DNA of 64,000 bases, from positions 1,426,001-1,490,000 of the forward strand of contig CAVQVN010000009.1 in NCBI GenBank assembly GCA_963717135.1, written 5' to 3'. A program made the translations under genes and the position numbers. Below the pieces are notes generated by a model. It saw only the letters and a program-made list of their open reading frames with translations. It made no database searches and had not been told where the DNA came from. This DNA is from UBA4744 sp963717135 (lineage in GTDB: Bacteria; Actinomycetota; Acidimicrobiia; Spongiisociales; UBA4744). Positions 1-8,211 of the stretch are shown here, piece by piece; position 1 is the stretch's first letter; each line of letters starts with the position of its first letter.

Positions 1-2
1 CT

Positions 3-1289
3 CTCTCGATCGTCAACGCCAGCTTTCAGGGCCGCCAACGGGCGATTGCCTTCGGGATCTGGGGATCCGTCATCGGCGGCATGGCAGCCGTCGGTCCGCT
101 GCTGGGCGGATGGTTGACCACGAGCTATTCCTGGCGCTGGGCGTTCTACATAAACGTCCCGGTGGGAGCATTGGCATTGATCGGTTCCCTGACTTGGGTA
201 TCCGACAGTCGTGATGAGCAAGCCCAACGGGGGTTCGACGCTCTTGGGGTAGCCACAATATCCATTGGCCTCTCGAGCTTGGTATTCGGCCTAATCGAAG
301 GTTCCCGGTACGGCTGGTTCGAGGCCACCCGCCCCTTCTCGGTTGGTGCATGGACCTGGTCACTGGGATCGGTATCGATCGTTCCTTTCGCTTTCGCCCT
401 GGCGGCCATCTGCCTGCCGCTGTTCTTCCTCGTGGAGTCCCGTCGAGCCGCACTCGGAAAAGCGGTGCTGTTCAACCTCGCCCTCTTCCGTATCAAGAGC
501 TTCCGATATGGCAATCTCACGGCTGCCACCTTGAGCCTCGGAGAACTGGGCATGATTTTCGTTCTACCGCTGTTCCTGACCGCAGTTCTCGGCTACACGG
601 CCTTTCAAACCGGATTGCTGCTGCTGGCGCTGGCCGGCGGGGCCTTCCTGGGCGGTCCGGCGGCCGCCGCCCTAGCCCAGCGGTTTGGACCTCGACGCGT
701 GGTCACGACCGGCATGTTGATCGAGGCAGTCGCCATCGCCAGCATCGCGTTCTTGATCAGTCCCGATATGACCGGCGCCCGGCTCATCCCTTCGCTGTTC
801 GTCTACGGCGTCGGCGTCGGTCTGGCAACCGCCCAGCTCACCAGCGTGATCCTGGTGGAGGTCCCACCACGCCATTCTGGACAAGCATCCGGTATGCAAA
901 GCACGTTCCGGCAGATCGGTTCGGCGTTTGGCATCGCCCTGGTCGGAACCGTCCTGGCTACCAGCCTCGGCACTCTATCGGCGGATCGTCTCACGACCGT
1001 ACAGGGCCTTCCGCCCCAAGCCATCGAAGGGATCGCCGAAGCCACGAGGGCGTCGGCCGGTCAGATCATCAATCAGCTCGCCGATCAGCCGGACTCCGAA
1101 CAAATAGTGGAAATCCTGCGGGGCGTGTTTGTCGACTCGGCCAAGCGAGCGGCTCTGACCGCCATGGCGTTTGTCCTGCTGGGTTTCTCTCTCAGCTGGT
1201 TGCTGCCCGACACCCGCCAGGTGGTAAGTGCGGAACCCGAGCCTGCCCACCTGCCGGGCGAGCCGTCCCCCGAAACGGCCGGAGCATGA
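3..1289 (+). CDS. MFS drug efflux transporter, DHA2 (EmrB/QacA-like), 5' truncated by window edge
   Basis: The reading frame is already open at base 3, so the N-terminus lies outside the window; the first internal Met (81) is not a start. The visible 428 residues begin in the loop and helix 'GIWGSVIGGMAAVGPLLGGWL', which is motif C of the drug:H+ antiporters, followed by 'WRWAFYINVPVG', characteristic of the 14-helix DHA2 branch. Hydrophobic helices follow to about residue 410, and the tail is short and polar. It probably exports hydrophobic toxic compounds with proton import; the substrate cannot be told. The gene ends with TGA at 1287-1289. Confidence 0.92.
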   Translation, partial: LSIVNASFQGRQRAIAFGIWGSVIGGMAAVGPLLGGWLTTSYSWRWAFYINVPVGALALIGSLTWVSDSRDEQAQRGFDALGVATISIGLSSLVFGLIEGSRYGWFEATRPFSVGAWTWSLGSVSIVPFAFALAAICLPLFFLVESRRAALGKAVLFNLALFRIKSFRYGNLTAATLSLGELGMIFVLPLFLTAVLGYTAFQTGLLLLALAGGAFLGGPAAAALAQRFGPRRVVTTGMLIEAVAIASIAFLISPDMTGARLIPSLFVYGVGVGLATAQLTSVILVEVPPRHSGQASGMQSTFRQIGSAFGIALVGTVLATSLGTLSADRLTTVQGLPPQAIEGIAEATRASAGQIINQLADQPDSEQIVEILRGVFVDSAKRAALTAMAFVLLGFSLSWLLPDTRQVVSAEPEPAHLPGEPSPETAGA

Positions 1290-1310
1290 CCCCGGAGGAG
1301 CCTGCAGGTC

Positions 1311-1508
1311 TCATATCATCGACGGATCATCGTATCCGGCTTGGCCCGGCATCAGAATCTTGATAGCCCCGCCTTCACCAACCACCAGCTCCGGCTTGAG
1401 CCGGGGTGCCGGGCGGCACCTCGGCCGGGAAGAACGCCGTGTCAAATCCTCGCGGTTCGGACTCGGGAGTCACCCAGGTGGATCGGTAGGCGAAACGGCC
1501 GCCGTCTA
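1311..1508 (-). pseudogene. Relic of a NUDIX hydrolase gene (C-terminal pieces with an internal deletion)
   Basis: On the minus strand this stretch reads LDGGRFAYRSTWVTPESEP.. FDTAFFPAEVPPGT, and then in another frame VVGEGGAIKILMPGQAGYDD before a stop. Both pieces match the intact NUDIX protein at 5753-6466 (LDGGRLAYLSNWVTPETEP, FFLAEVPPGT, and C-terminal IRLLMPGQAGYDGPVIA). Roughly 60 codons between the pieces are missing and the junction is out of frame. Everything upstream of LDGG is replaced by the end of the SARP gene, whose TAG lies inside the first relic codons. This is a truncated, non-functional paralogue. DNA divergence from the intact copy argues against a very recent duplication. 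Confidence 0.75.
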
Positions 1509-4469
1509 GTACGCATCCGCCGTCTCCGGGGTCGGCTCCGCCATGCAATCGCGGAGTTCGGCAACCGTCATGGCCGATCCCTGTTCCCAGACCCGGGCGT
1601 AGACCTCGGCGGCGAGCACCGCTCGACACATGTCGAGATAGCGCTCCGACGCGTAGCGCTCGAAGTCGTACCAGGCTTCGAATGAGGCCCGTGCGTGGGT
1701 ATGAACCCCGGCATAGAGGCGCACCGCTCGCTCGGCGCGACCCCCGGCCGCCTCGAGGCTTGCGTAGCGCCGTCCCAACCACACGACGAACTCGGCTTCT
1801 TCGAGCAGCTCGCCGGCCTCACACGCTTGACCAAGAGACTGCTCCAGCAGTTCGCGAGCTGCCTCGAGGTTGCCCTCGTCACGCTCCACCATCGCCAGTT
1901 CAGCCTTCACCGCGCATTCCTCGGCGAACATGCCCAAACGCCGGGCCGCGTCGAGCGCGTCGGTAAGCAGCGTCCGCGCCCGGGTCGGGTTGCCTTCGAA
2001 CCGCTCGAGGGCGGCCATCCACTGCAGGTTGGCGCTCTGACACGGCGCATCCGACGATCGAAGGCCCAGCTCCAGGCCCTCCTCGAACAGCCGGCGTGCC
2101 TCCTCAACCTTCCCTTCTTCATACACAAGGTGAGCGAGCGCCTGCAAGGTGCAGCCGTGTGTGATCCCCACCGCCTGCATGGTTGCCACAGACTCCTCGA
2201 AGATTGCCCGGGCCCGCGTGGTTTCTCCTAGCTCGACCAAGCGGTGGCCGAGATTCTGCAGCACTCTCCACCGCGACTGCTCGTCTCCCAGGTCTCCGTA
2301 GACGGTGGCAGCTTGCTCAAAAGCTGCTGCGGACTCCTCGCCTTTGGACGCAAATGCGCCGTATCCTTCCAGAACCCGGCCCCGCCCAAGCGAGGTTGCG
2401 CTTCCGACCATCCGACGGAGCCGGGCATACCACTCCCGAGCCTCGGCCAGGTGCCAGCGGTGGAGCCAGAAACCGAAGAGAGCTCCGGCCAAATCGAGGG
2501 CCAGTTCGACCTCGTCCGACTCCTCCGCCCAGCTCAACACCTGCCGCAGATCGCCATGTTCGATCTCCAGCCGCTCCATCCAGGCACGTTTCCCGTCGCG
2601 GATGTCGTCGGCCGCGCCGACCACGAGATCACGGTAGAACTTCGCATGCCGGCGCCGCGCTTCGCCGGCAGAGGCCGTCTCCCGCAGCCGTTCCTGTGCG
2701 TACAGACGGATCGTCTCCAGCATCCGGTACCGGAGGCAACCGGAAGGATCGTCGAAGCTTGCGATCAGCGACTTGTCGACGAGGCGGGACACGACACCAA
2801 AAACCTCCCCAACCTCGCTCTCACCGCCGCCGCACACATACTCGGCCGCCTCGGGCGTGAACGATCCTGCAAACACCGATAGCCGGTTAAAGGCCTCCCG
2901 TTCGACGTCGGTCAACACTTCGTAACTCCAGTCGATCGCGGCTTGCAGCGTCTGGTGGCGAGGGGCAACGGTGCGTGGACCGCCGGTCAGGTGGGGTAGT
3001 CGATCTTCCAGATTCCTGGAAAGCTGCTCGAGCCCCATCGTCCGCACGGCGGCGGCGGCCAACTCCAGAGCAAGGGGCATCCCGTCCAGGCGCCGGCAGA
3101 TCTCGGCCACCAGAGACGCGTTCCGATCGTTGATACGGAACCCGGCCCGGGCGGCCTGTGCCCGCTCCCCGAAGAGGCGCACAGAGTCGAGGGCCTCCAG
3201 GTTTGCTGTGGTGTCGGTCGGCGGCACCTTGAGCCCACCGACCTCAAAGACGACTTCCCCGGGCACCCCCAACACCTCACGGCTGGTGGCAAGGATCCGC
3301 AGACCCTCTGCGCCTTCCAGCAGTTCGTGAGCCAGCCGGGCCACCGACTCGACGAGGTGGTCGCAGTTGTCAAGCACCAGCAGCATTCGCCACCTGCGCA
3401 GATGCGCCCGCAGCCCTGCCACAATCGACCGGTCGGACTTCTCCATTACACCGAGCACCGCCGCCACTGTGCCGGCAACGAGATCCCCGTGCTGCAATGG
3501 AGCCAGGTCGATCAGCCATACACCGTCCGGGAAGGCCCCAAGCGCTTCCCTGGCGAGCTGCAAACCCAGACGCGTCTTGCCGGAACCCCCGGGCCCGATG
3601 AGCGTCACCAGCCGGGCGTTCCCCAGGAGCTCTTGGATTTCGATCAGCTCGAGGTTTCGTCCCACGAAACTCGTCAAGGAAGCGGGCAGGTTGTGGGGCG
3701 TCTGGATCATCGGTCGCAAGGTTGGATCCTGCAGCAGGATCCTTTCCTCGAGGTTCTGCAGGTCCTGAGATGGTTCGATTCCCAGTTCCTCACCAAGGTT
3801 GCTGCGGAGCTGCTGGTAGACACGGAGCGCTTCGGCCTGGCGGTCCGAGCGATACAGAGCCGTCATCCAAAGCGCCCAGGACCGTTCGCGGAGTGGGTGC
3901 TGGTGGGAGTGCTTCTCGAGTTCGGCGATGAGTGCAGCGTGACGGCCGAGCGCCATGGCGGCGGCCAGACGATCTTCCACCGCAGCGACGCGCAGCTCCT
4001 CGAGTCGCCCGGCTTCCAGGTGCGCCCATTCCTTGTCGTGGAATCCCGCCAGGGCAGGTCCCCTCCACAGCCGGAGGGCCGAGTCGAGCTCTTCGATCCC
4101 TGAAGCCGGGTCGGACTCGGCTATTGATCTAGCCCGGTCCAGGTGGTGTTCGAAGCGCACCGCATCGATCAGGTCCGGTTCGGTTTCGAGGAGGTACCCG
4201 GGAGGTTGGGTGACGATCAGGCATTTTTGTTTGGGGCGCCGATCGGGTTGGATTGAGTCGCGCAGCTTGGAGATGTGGTAACGCAGCGTCTTGAGACCGG
4301 ACTTGGGTCGTTCCTCACCCCAGATGTTCTCGAGGAGTTGATCGGTTGACACCACCCGGTTGGCGTTGAGTACCAGGCACGCAAGGATCTCGCGCTGAGT
4401 CGGAGCAGCGATGTCAATAGAACCTTCATCGCCGACGATTTCGAATGGGCCGAGGATCCGATAATCCAC
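1506..4469 (-). CDS. SARP/AfsR-like transcriptional regulator with BTAD, NB-ARC ATPase and TPR domains
   Basis: A predicted 987-residue cytoplasmic regulator. An OmpR-type winged helix (about 1-90) is followed by a bacterial transcriptional activator (BTAD) domain (about 95-245). Next is an NB-ARC/AAA-like ATPase with P-loop GPGGSGKTRL near residue 290, Walker B LLVLDNCDH and the GMPLALELAAA motif; TPR-like helices fill the C-terminus. I chose the GTG at 4469 (VDYRILGPFEI) because AGAGG sits 7 nt upstream and it matches the normal SARP N-terminus; a longer frame reaches 4544. Proteins of this plan (AfsR, and MalT-like relatives) switch on target promoters when the ATPase domain is engaged. 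The target is unknown; the divergent secreted-protein gene at 4600 is a possibility. Confidence 0.88.
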   Translation of the reverse strand: MDYRILGPFEIVGDEGSIDIAAPTQREILACLVLNANRVVSTDQLLENIWGEERPKSGLKTLRYHISKLRDSIQPDRRPKQKCLIVTQPPGYLLETEPDLIDAVRFEHHLDRARSIAESDPASGIEELDSALRLWRGPALAGFHDKEWAHLEAGRLEELRVAAVEDRLAAAMALGRHAALIAELEKHSHQHPLRERSWALWMTALYRSDRQAEALRVYQQLRSNLGEELGIEPSQDLQNLEERILLQDPTLRPMIQTPHNLPASLTSFVGRNLELIEIQELLGNARLVTLIGPGGSGKTRLGLQLAREALGAFPDGVWLIDLAPLQHGDLVAGTVAAVLGVMEKSDRSIVAGLRAHLRRWRMLLVLDNCDHLVESVARLAHELLEGAEGLRILATSREVLGVPGEVVFEVGGLKVPPTDTTANLEALDSVRLFGERAQAARAGFRINDRNASLVAEICRRLDGMPLALELAAAAVRTMGLEQLSRNLEDRLPHLTGGPRTVAPRHQTLQAAIDWSYEVLTDVEREAFNRLSVFAGSFTPEAAEYVCGGGESEVGEVFGVVSRLVDKSLIASFDDPSGCLRYRMLETIRLYAQERLRETASAGEARRRHAKFYRDLVVGAADDIRDGKRAWMERLEIEHGDLRQVLSWAEESDEVELALDLAGALFGFWLHRWHLAEAREWYARLRRMVGSATSLGRGRVLEGYGAFASKGEESAAAFEQAATVYGDLGDEQSRWRVLQNLGHRLVELGETTRARAIFEESVATMQAVGITHGCTLQALAHLVYEEGKVEEARRLFEEGLELGLRSSDAPCQSANLQWMAALERFEGNPTRARTLLTDALDAARRLGMFAEECAVKAELAMVERDEGNLEAARELLEQSLGQACEAGELLEEAEFVVWLGRRYASLEAAGGRAERAVRLYAGVHTHARASFEAWYDFERYASERYLDMCRAVLAAEVYARVWEQGSAMTVAELRDCMAEPTPETADAY

Positions 4470-4599
4470 GCTGGGACCTCTCTGTGCTGTCACAGTCTCA
4501 CAGCAGAGCGCGGCCCGCAAGAGCTGAAAGCTGGAGGGCCTCATCCACCCCTAACCAGATCGCAACCTTGGCCTATCCCCCGTTTCGCACGGTGCGGGT

Positions 4600-5640
4600 A
4601 TGGAGACATACCGCACCCTCGTTCTCGCGATCTCCTTCCTGCTGGCTCTCGAGATGAACGTGCCACCGAAGGAGGTCGAAGCAGCGGAGCCTCCGGCCCC
4701 GGCAGTAGTGGTGTCTCGAAGCGACGAGCAAGCGGGCCGGTTGGTCGATTGGGCAGTAGCCAGGTTCGCTCAAGCTGGTCTGGTCCTCCCCGCCGTCACC
4801 GTCGAGGTACATGAGACCAAGGACCCCTGCCACGGTCATCTCGGTTTGACGTTGAACACACCGGACTCGGCGACCGTGCACTTGTGCACACCCGGCGATG
4901 GCCGCGGTGTGGTCGATCGCCTCACCCTGGTCCATGAACTCGCTCACGTGTGGGTGGCCGGCTACGTCAGCACAGACAGCCGGGAAGGGTTCATGGAGGT
5001 GCACGGTCTGGAGGCGTGGTGGGATGCCGGAGACGGCTGGGAAACACAGGGTGTCGAGTGGGCAGCCGAAACCGTCGCCTGGGCGGTCTACGACGAGGGC
5101 GTGCGGATGATCGGCGAGGTCGATGATGACCTTGAGGCCACCCATCGCGGCTATCAGGTGCTGACCGGCCGGCCCGTCCCAGTAACCACCGTCCACGACC
5201 ATTCCCTGGCGGAGAGGGCCCAGGTGCTATCGGCAGGGGCAGCTCCATCGGTAGACATAGCCGCTCTGTTGAACCCCGACTCATTGACCCTGACCGGGCT
5301 GCGGAGAGCTTGGAATGCGGCCGCAGGCCGGCGCGGTCTACCGGCCCGCCTGGGCGACTGGATCCGTGGCCCGGGCAGCTCGGTCGTCCGGACCTCAATA
5401 ACCGACGCAGTCGAGCTGGTGGTCGTCGTCGGCGACACCGGAGCCGTCGATTCGGTCACCCTGGTCGGCGCAAACTCCGGACTGTGCGAGGCGTACGACA
5501 CGCTGCTGGGTTGGGTTCTGCTGCTCGGAGCCCTCAATCCGGGGAATGCGGACCTGCTGGATGTCGAAACCGTCGAAGCCGCCCTGGTCGAACGTCACGG
5601 GCAGCTGCGCGGCATAGTCCACATCGCGGACGCCCAATGA
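4600..5640 (+). CDS. Secreted protein with HELAH zinc-metallopeptidase-like motif
   Basis: 346 residues. The N-terminus has a hydrophobic stretch (TLVLAISFLLALEM) ending in an Ala-rich site (EVEAAEP), so export is likely. Around residue 110 is LTLVHELAHVWVAGY, an HExxH zinc-binding motif typical of gluzincin-like peptidases; a downstream Glu-rich helix (GVEWAAETVAWAVYDEG) could supply the third ligand. The rest has no family I recognise. It is transcribed away from the SARP gene with a 130-bp shared promoter region. Peptidase activity is inferred from the motif alone. Confidence 0.6.
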   Translation: METYRTLVLAISFLLALEMNVPPKEVEAAEPPAPAVVVSRSDEQAGRLVDWAVARFAQAGLVLPAVTVEVHETKDPCHGHLGLTLNTPDSATVHLCTPGDGRGVVDRLTLVHELAHVWVAGYVSTDSREGFMEVHGLEAWWDAGDGWETQGVEWAAETVAWAVYDEGVRMIGEVDDDLEATHRGYQVLTGRPVPVTTVHDHSLAERAQVLSAGAAPSVDIAALLNPDSLTLTGLRRAWNAAAGRRGLPARLGDWIRGPGSSVVRTSITDAVELVVVVGDTGAVDSVTLVGANSGLCEAYDTLLGWVLLLGALNPGNADLLDVETVEAALVERHGQLRGIVHIADAQ

Positions 5641-5752
5641 CGCACCGAGAGCACCGCCCATGAATTCGGGCGACCGTTGTCGTGTACCGCCCCGGAATCG
5701 CCGGAGGGAGTTGTCTCTGCCGACGCACGCGCCGTGCGGATGGATGCGTCGC

Positions 5753-6466
5753 CTAGGCGATGACCGGCCCGTCGTAGCCAGCTTGACCGGGCATGAGAAG
5801 TCGGATTCCGCCGTCGTCCGTAACGACGATCTTGGGTTCGATACGCGGGACCTGTGCCTGGGTTCGAGCGAATTCGACGGCTTCGCCCGCCGTGGCGAAC
5901 CGCTCGAGGGTACGCAAAGTGAGGATGGTCGGTGGCAGCATGAACCATTCTCCGCGCTTGGCACGTTCCAGAGCCTCACCGGGAGGAGCCCAGACCGCGT
6001 CGGTGACTTCGTAATCATCGGGCCGGGCTTGGGTCCCCGGCGGCACCTCGGCAAGAAAGAATCGCGTATCGAATCGGCGCGGTTCCGTTTCGGGGGTGAC
6101 CCAGTTGGACAGATAGGCGAGTCGGCCGCCGTCCAGAGCAGCTCCGGAATCCACCACCGCCCGATACAGGTCGAAACCATGAAGACCGACGAACTCCTCG
6201 TCTGGTCCTTCCGCCAGCACGAGCACGCCGGATTCCTCAGCGGCCTCCCGCAACGCCGCCGCCACCCAGGGCAGCATCTCCGGATCGTCGACACCGGTGA
6301 CCGCCCGGCGAGCGATCTCGCTCCCATCTTCCTCGTCGACCGCACCACCCGGGAACACGTAGGCCCCGCCCACGAACTTCGAGGCGGACGCCCGGCGGAC
6401 CATCAGTACCTCCAGGCCACCGAGTTCGTCCCGGAGGAGGCATACGGTTGAAGCGGGCCGCACCAT
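5753..6466 (-). CDS. NUDIX hydrolase (NUDT19-like, CoA or nucleotide diphosphatase)
   Basis: 237 residues. The N-terminus ASTVCLLRD..LEVLMVRRA and the split Nudix box are visible: FPGGAVDEED, an insertion of about 25 residues, then REAAEESGVLV (the REx2EExG core). That insertion between the glycine and the REUXEE helix is typical of the NUDT19/NUDT7-like acyl-CoA diphosphatases, but substrate is inference. Its ATG overlaps the fxsA stop by one base (TGATG), so translation is probably coupled. A decayed paralogue lies at 1311-1508. Confidence 0.85.
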   Translation of the reverse strand: MVRPASTVCLLRDELGGLEVLMVRRASASKFVGGAYVFPGGAVDEEDGSEIARRAVTGVDDPEMLPWVAAALREAAEESGVLVLAEGPDEEFVGLHGFDLYRAVVDSGAALDGGRLAYLSNWVTPETEPRRFDTRFFLAEVPPGTQARPDDYEVTDAVWAPPGEALERAKRGEWFMLPPTILTLRTLERFATAGEAVEFARTQAQVPRIEPKIVVTDDGGIRLLMPGQAGYDGPVIA

Positions 6467-6828
6467 CAGCGCGGCACTCGACCGCGGAAGAACGCCGAGC
6501 TTCTCCGCCGCACAACTTCGCGAAACGCCGGCACCATGAGCGCGAACCCCAGTGCGTCGGTGAGAAACCCGGGCGTGAGCAGTAGGGCACCACCGACCAG
6601 CACCAGGGCTCCGTGGGCCAGCTCCCGGCCGGGGAACATCCCCCGGCTTATCTGCTCGCGGACCCGAACCAGCACCCCGAAGCCCTGACTGCGAACCAGG
6701 GAGGCGCCCAGGATGCCGGTGAACAGGATGATTGCCAGGGTGGGGCCAAGTCCGATCCGGTCTTCAACGGCGGCCAGGACCAGCAATTCGATCACCGATA
6801 CGGCGACGAAAATGACGGGAAGGCTCAT
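6466..6828 (-). CDS. fxsA: FxsA family cytoplasmic membrane protein
   Basis: 120 residues when started at ATG 6828 (MSLPVIFVAVSVIELLVLAAVE). The FxsA signature is present: an E in the first helix, a G-rich second segment (GLGPTLAIILFTGILGASLVRSQG), then GALLLTPGFLTDALGFALMVP. In E. coli overproduction of FxsA relieves F-plasmid exclusion of phage T7; its native role is not settled. The longer frame up to 7053 is rejected because it runs antisense through selA. It shares a divergent spacer of only 36 bp with selA. Confidence 0.85.
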   Translation of the reverse strand: MSLPVIFVAVSVIELLVLAAVEDRIGLGPTLAIILFTGILGASLVRSQGFGVLVRVREQISRGMFPGRELAHGALVLVGGALLLTPGFLTDALGFALMVPAFREVVRRRSSAFFRGRVPR

Positions 6829-6864
6829 GCGGGGCAGGATACCGCCGCCGGTATGCTGTTCTCC

Positions 6865-8211
6865 ATGCCACTCCGTGACCTGCCTTCGGTCGACGCTCTC
6901 GTCCGCAGCCTTCCTGCCACCGACCTTCCGCGCCCTTTGGTCATAGAGTGTGCCCGGGCAGCCGTTGCGGAAGCGCGACAACAGATGAACGAGGGGCGCG
7001 ACAGCGATCCGCACGCCATCGCCCTTCGGCTGGTCTCGCATCTGGCCGCTCAACGGCCCCGGTCGGTGATCAACGCTACCGGGGTGCTACTGCACACCAA
7101 CCTGGGCCGCGCCCCGCTTGCTCCCGAAGCAGCCGAAGCCGCCCGATCGGCGGCCACCTCCTACGGAAACCTCGAATTCGACCTGACCACCGGCACACGG
7201 GGTGGAAGGGCCGGATACGTCCGCGACCTGGCCAGGGCTCTGACCGGAGCCGAAGACGCATTCGTGGTCAACAACAACGCCGCTGCCCTCTACCTGACGC
7301 TCGTCGCACTGGCCTCCGGCCGGCAGGTACCGGTATCCCGGGGCGAGCTGATCGAGATCGGAGGGTCGTACCGGCTCCCCGAGCTGATGACCGCCACCGG
7401 AGCCACGATGGTCGAGGTCGGTACCACCAACCGGACCCGCCTCTCCGACTACGAGGCTGCCGTTGGTGAAGAAACGTCCTTGCTCCTCAAGGTTCACCCT
7501 TCCAACTACCGGGTAGTCGGCTTCACCGAGGAAGTGGATCTCCCCCGATTGACCGACCTGGCCCACCGTCACGAACTACCTCTGGTGTACGACATAGGCA
7601 GCGGTTTGCTTGACGACAACGTGCCGTGGCTGATCGGTCCCCCACCCGGTTGGCTGGCCGGCGAACCAGGGGTACGTCAGGCTGTTGAAGCCGGCGCCGA
7701 CCTGGTGCTGTTCTCCGGAGACAAACTGTTGGGCGGCCCCCAGGCGGGAATCCTGGTCGGACGAGGCGACCTGATCGCCCGACTGGCCAAACACCCGGTC
7801 GCCCGGGCGGTTCGCAGCGACGGGCCGAGCCTGGCCGCACTGGCCGCCACACTTCAGATGTATGCCGACGGTCGGGCAAGAGACATACCGTTTTGGGCCA
7901 TGGCCACCGCGTCGACCGAAGAACTGCAGACCCGCCTGGACAACCTGCTGATCGGCTCCGGCGCCATGGGGAAGATCGAGGCGGGCGAGTCAGTTCCCGG
8001 AGCCGGATCGGCACCGGGCGCAACAGTGCCGACACCGGTCTTGGTTGTGCAACAGCCTTCAGCCGAGGTGCTGTGGGACCGCCTGTTGATGTCCGACCCA
8101 CCGGTGATTGCCCGAAGAGACGCCGGCCGGTTGATCATCGACCTGCGCGCCGTCCATTCCCAATACGATCGAACCCTGACCGAATCTCTGCGGGCGGCAT
8201 GCCGGTCGTAG
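6865..8211 (+). CDS. selA: L-seryl-tRNA(Sec) selenium transferase
   Basis: 448 residues, about normal for SelA. This PLP enzyme converts seryl-tRNA(Sec) to selenocysteyl-tRNA(Sec) using selenophosphate. Visible landmarks are the N-terminal LPSVDALVRSL, VINATGVLLHTNLGRAPL, the FVVNNNAAA phosphate-binding stretch, and the PLP lysine in LFSGDKLLGGPQAG. The start at 6865 (MPLRDLPSVDAL) fits the family; an in-frame ATG at 6853 is possible. The last 13 bases overlap selB, so the two form an operon. No selD or tRNA-Sec gene is visible in the window. Confidence 0.95.
   Translation: MPLRDLPSVDALVRSLPATDLPRPLVIECARAAVAEARQQMNEGRDSDPHAIALRLVSHLAAQRPRSVINATGVLLHTNLGRAPLAPEAAEAARSAATSYGNLEFDLTTGTRGGRAGYVRDLARALTGAEDAFVVNNNAAALYLTLVALASGRQVPVSRGELIEIGGSYRLPELMTATGATMVEVGTTNRTRLSDYEAAVGEETSLLLKVHPSNYRVVGFTEEVDLPRLTDLAHRHELPLVYDIGSGLLDDNVPWLIGPPPGWLAGEPGVRQAVEAGADLVLFSGDKLLGGPQAGILVGRGDLIARLAKHPVARAVRSDGPSLAALAATLQMYADGRARDIPFWAMATASTEELQTRLDNLLIGSGAMGKIEAGESVPGAGSAPGATVPTPVLVVQQPSAEVLWDRLLMSDPPVIARRDAGRLIIDLRAVHSQYDRTLTESLRAACRS

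Noticed and set aside
1375..1782. 135-residue minus-strand frame across the SARP 3' end
   Set aside because: Its first two thirds are antisense-frame shadow of the SARP gene; only the last 44 residues are meaningful, as a NUDIX relic.
5395..6348. 317-residue minus-strand frame overlapping the secreted protein and NUDIX genes
   Set aside because: Shadow frame rich in Arg, Ser and Pro with no domain; both overlapped genes have clear families.
6613..6864. N-terminal extension of SelA
   Set aside because: It overlaps fxsA on the opposite strand and has no similarity to SelA; the family starts at the MPLRDLPSVDAL segment.
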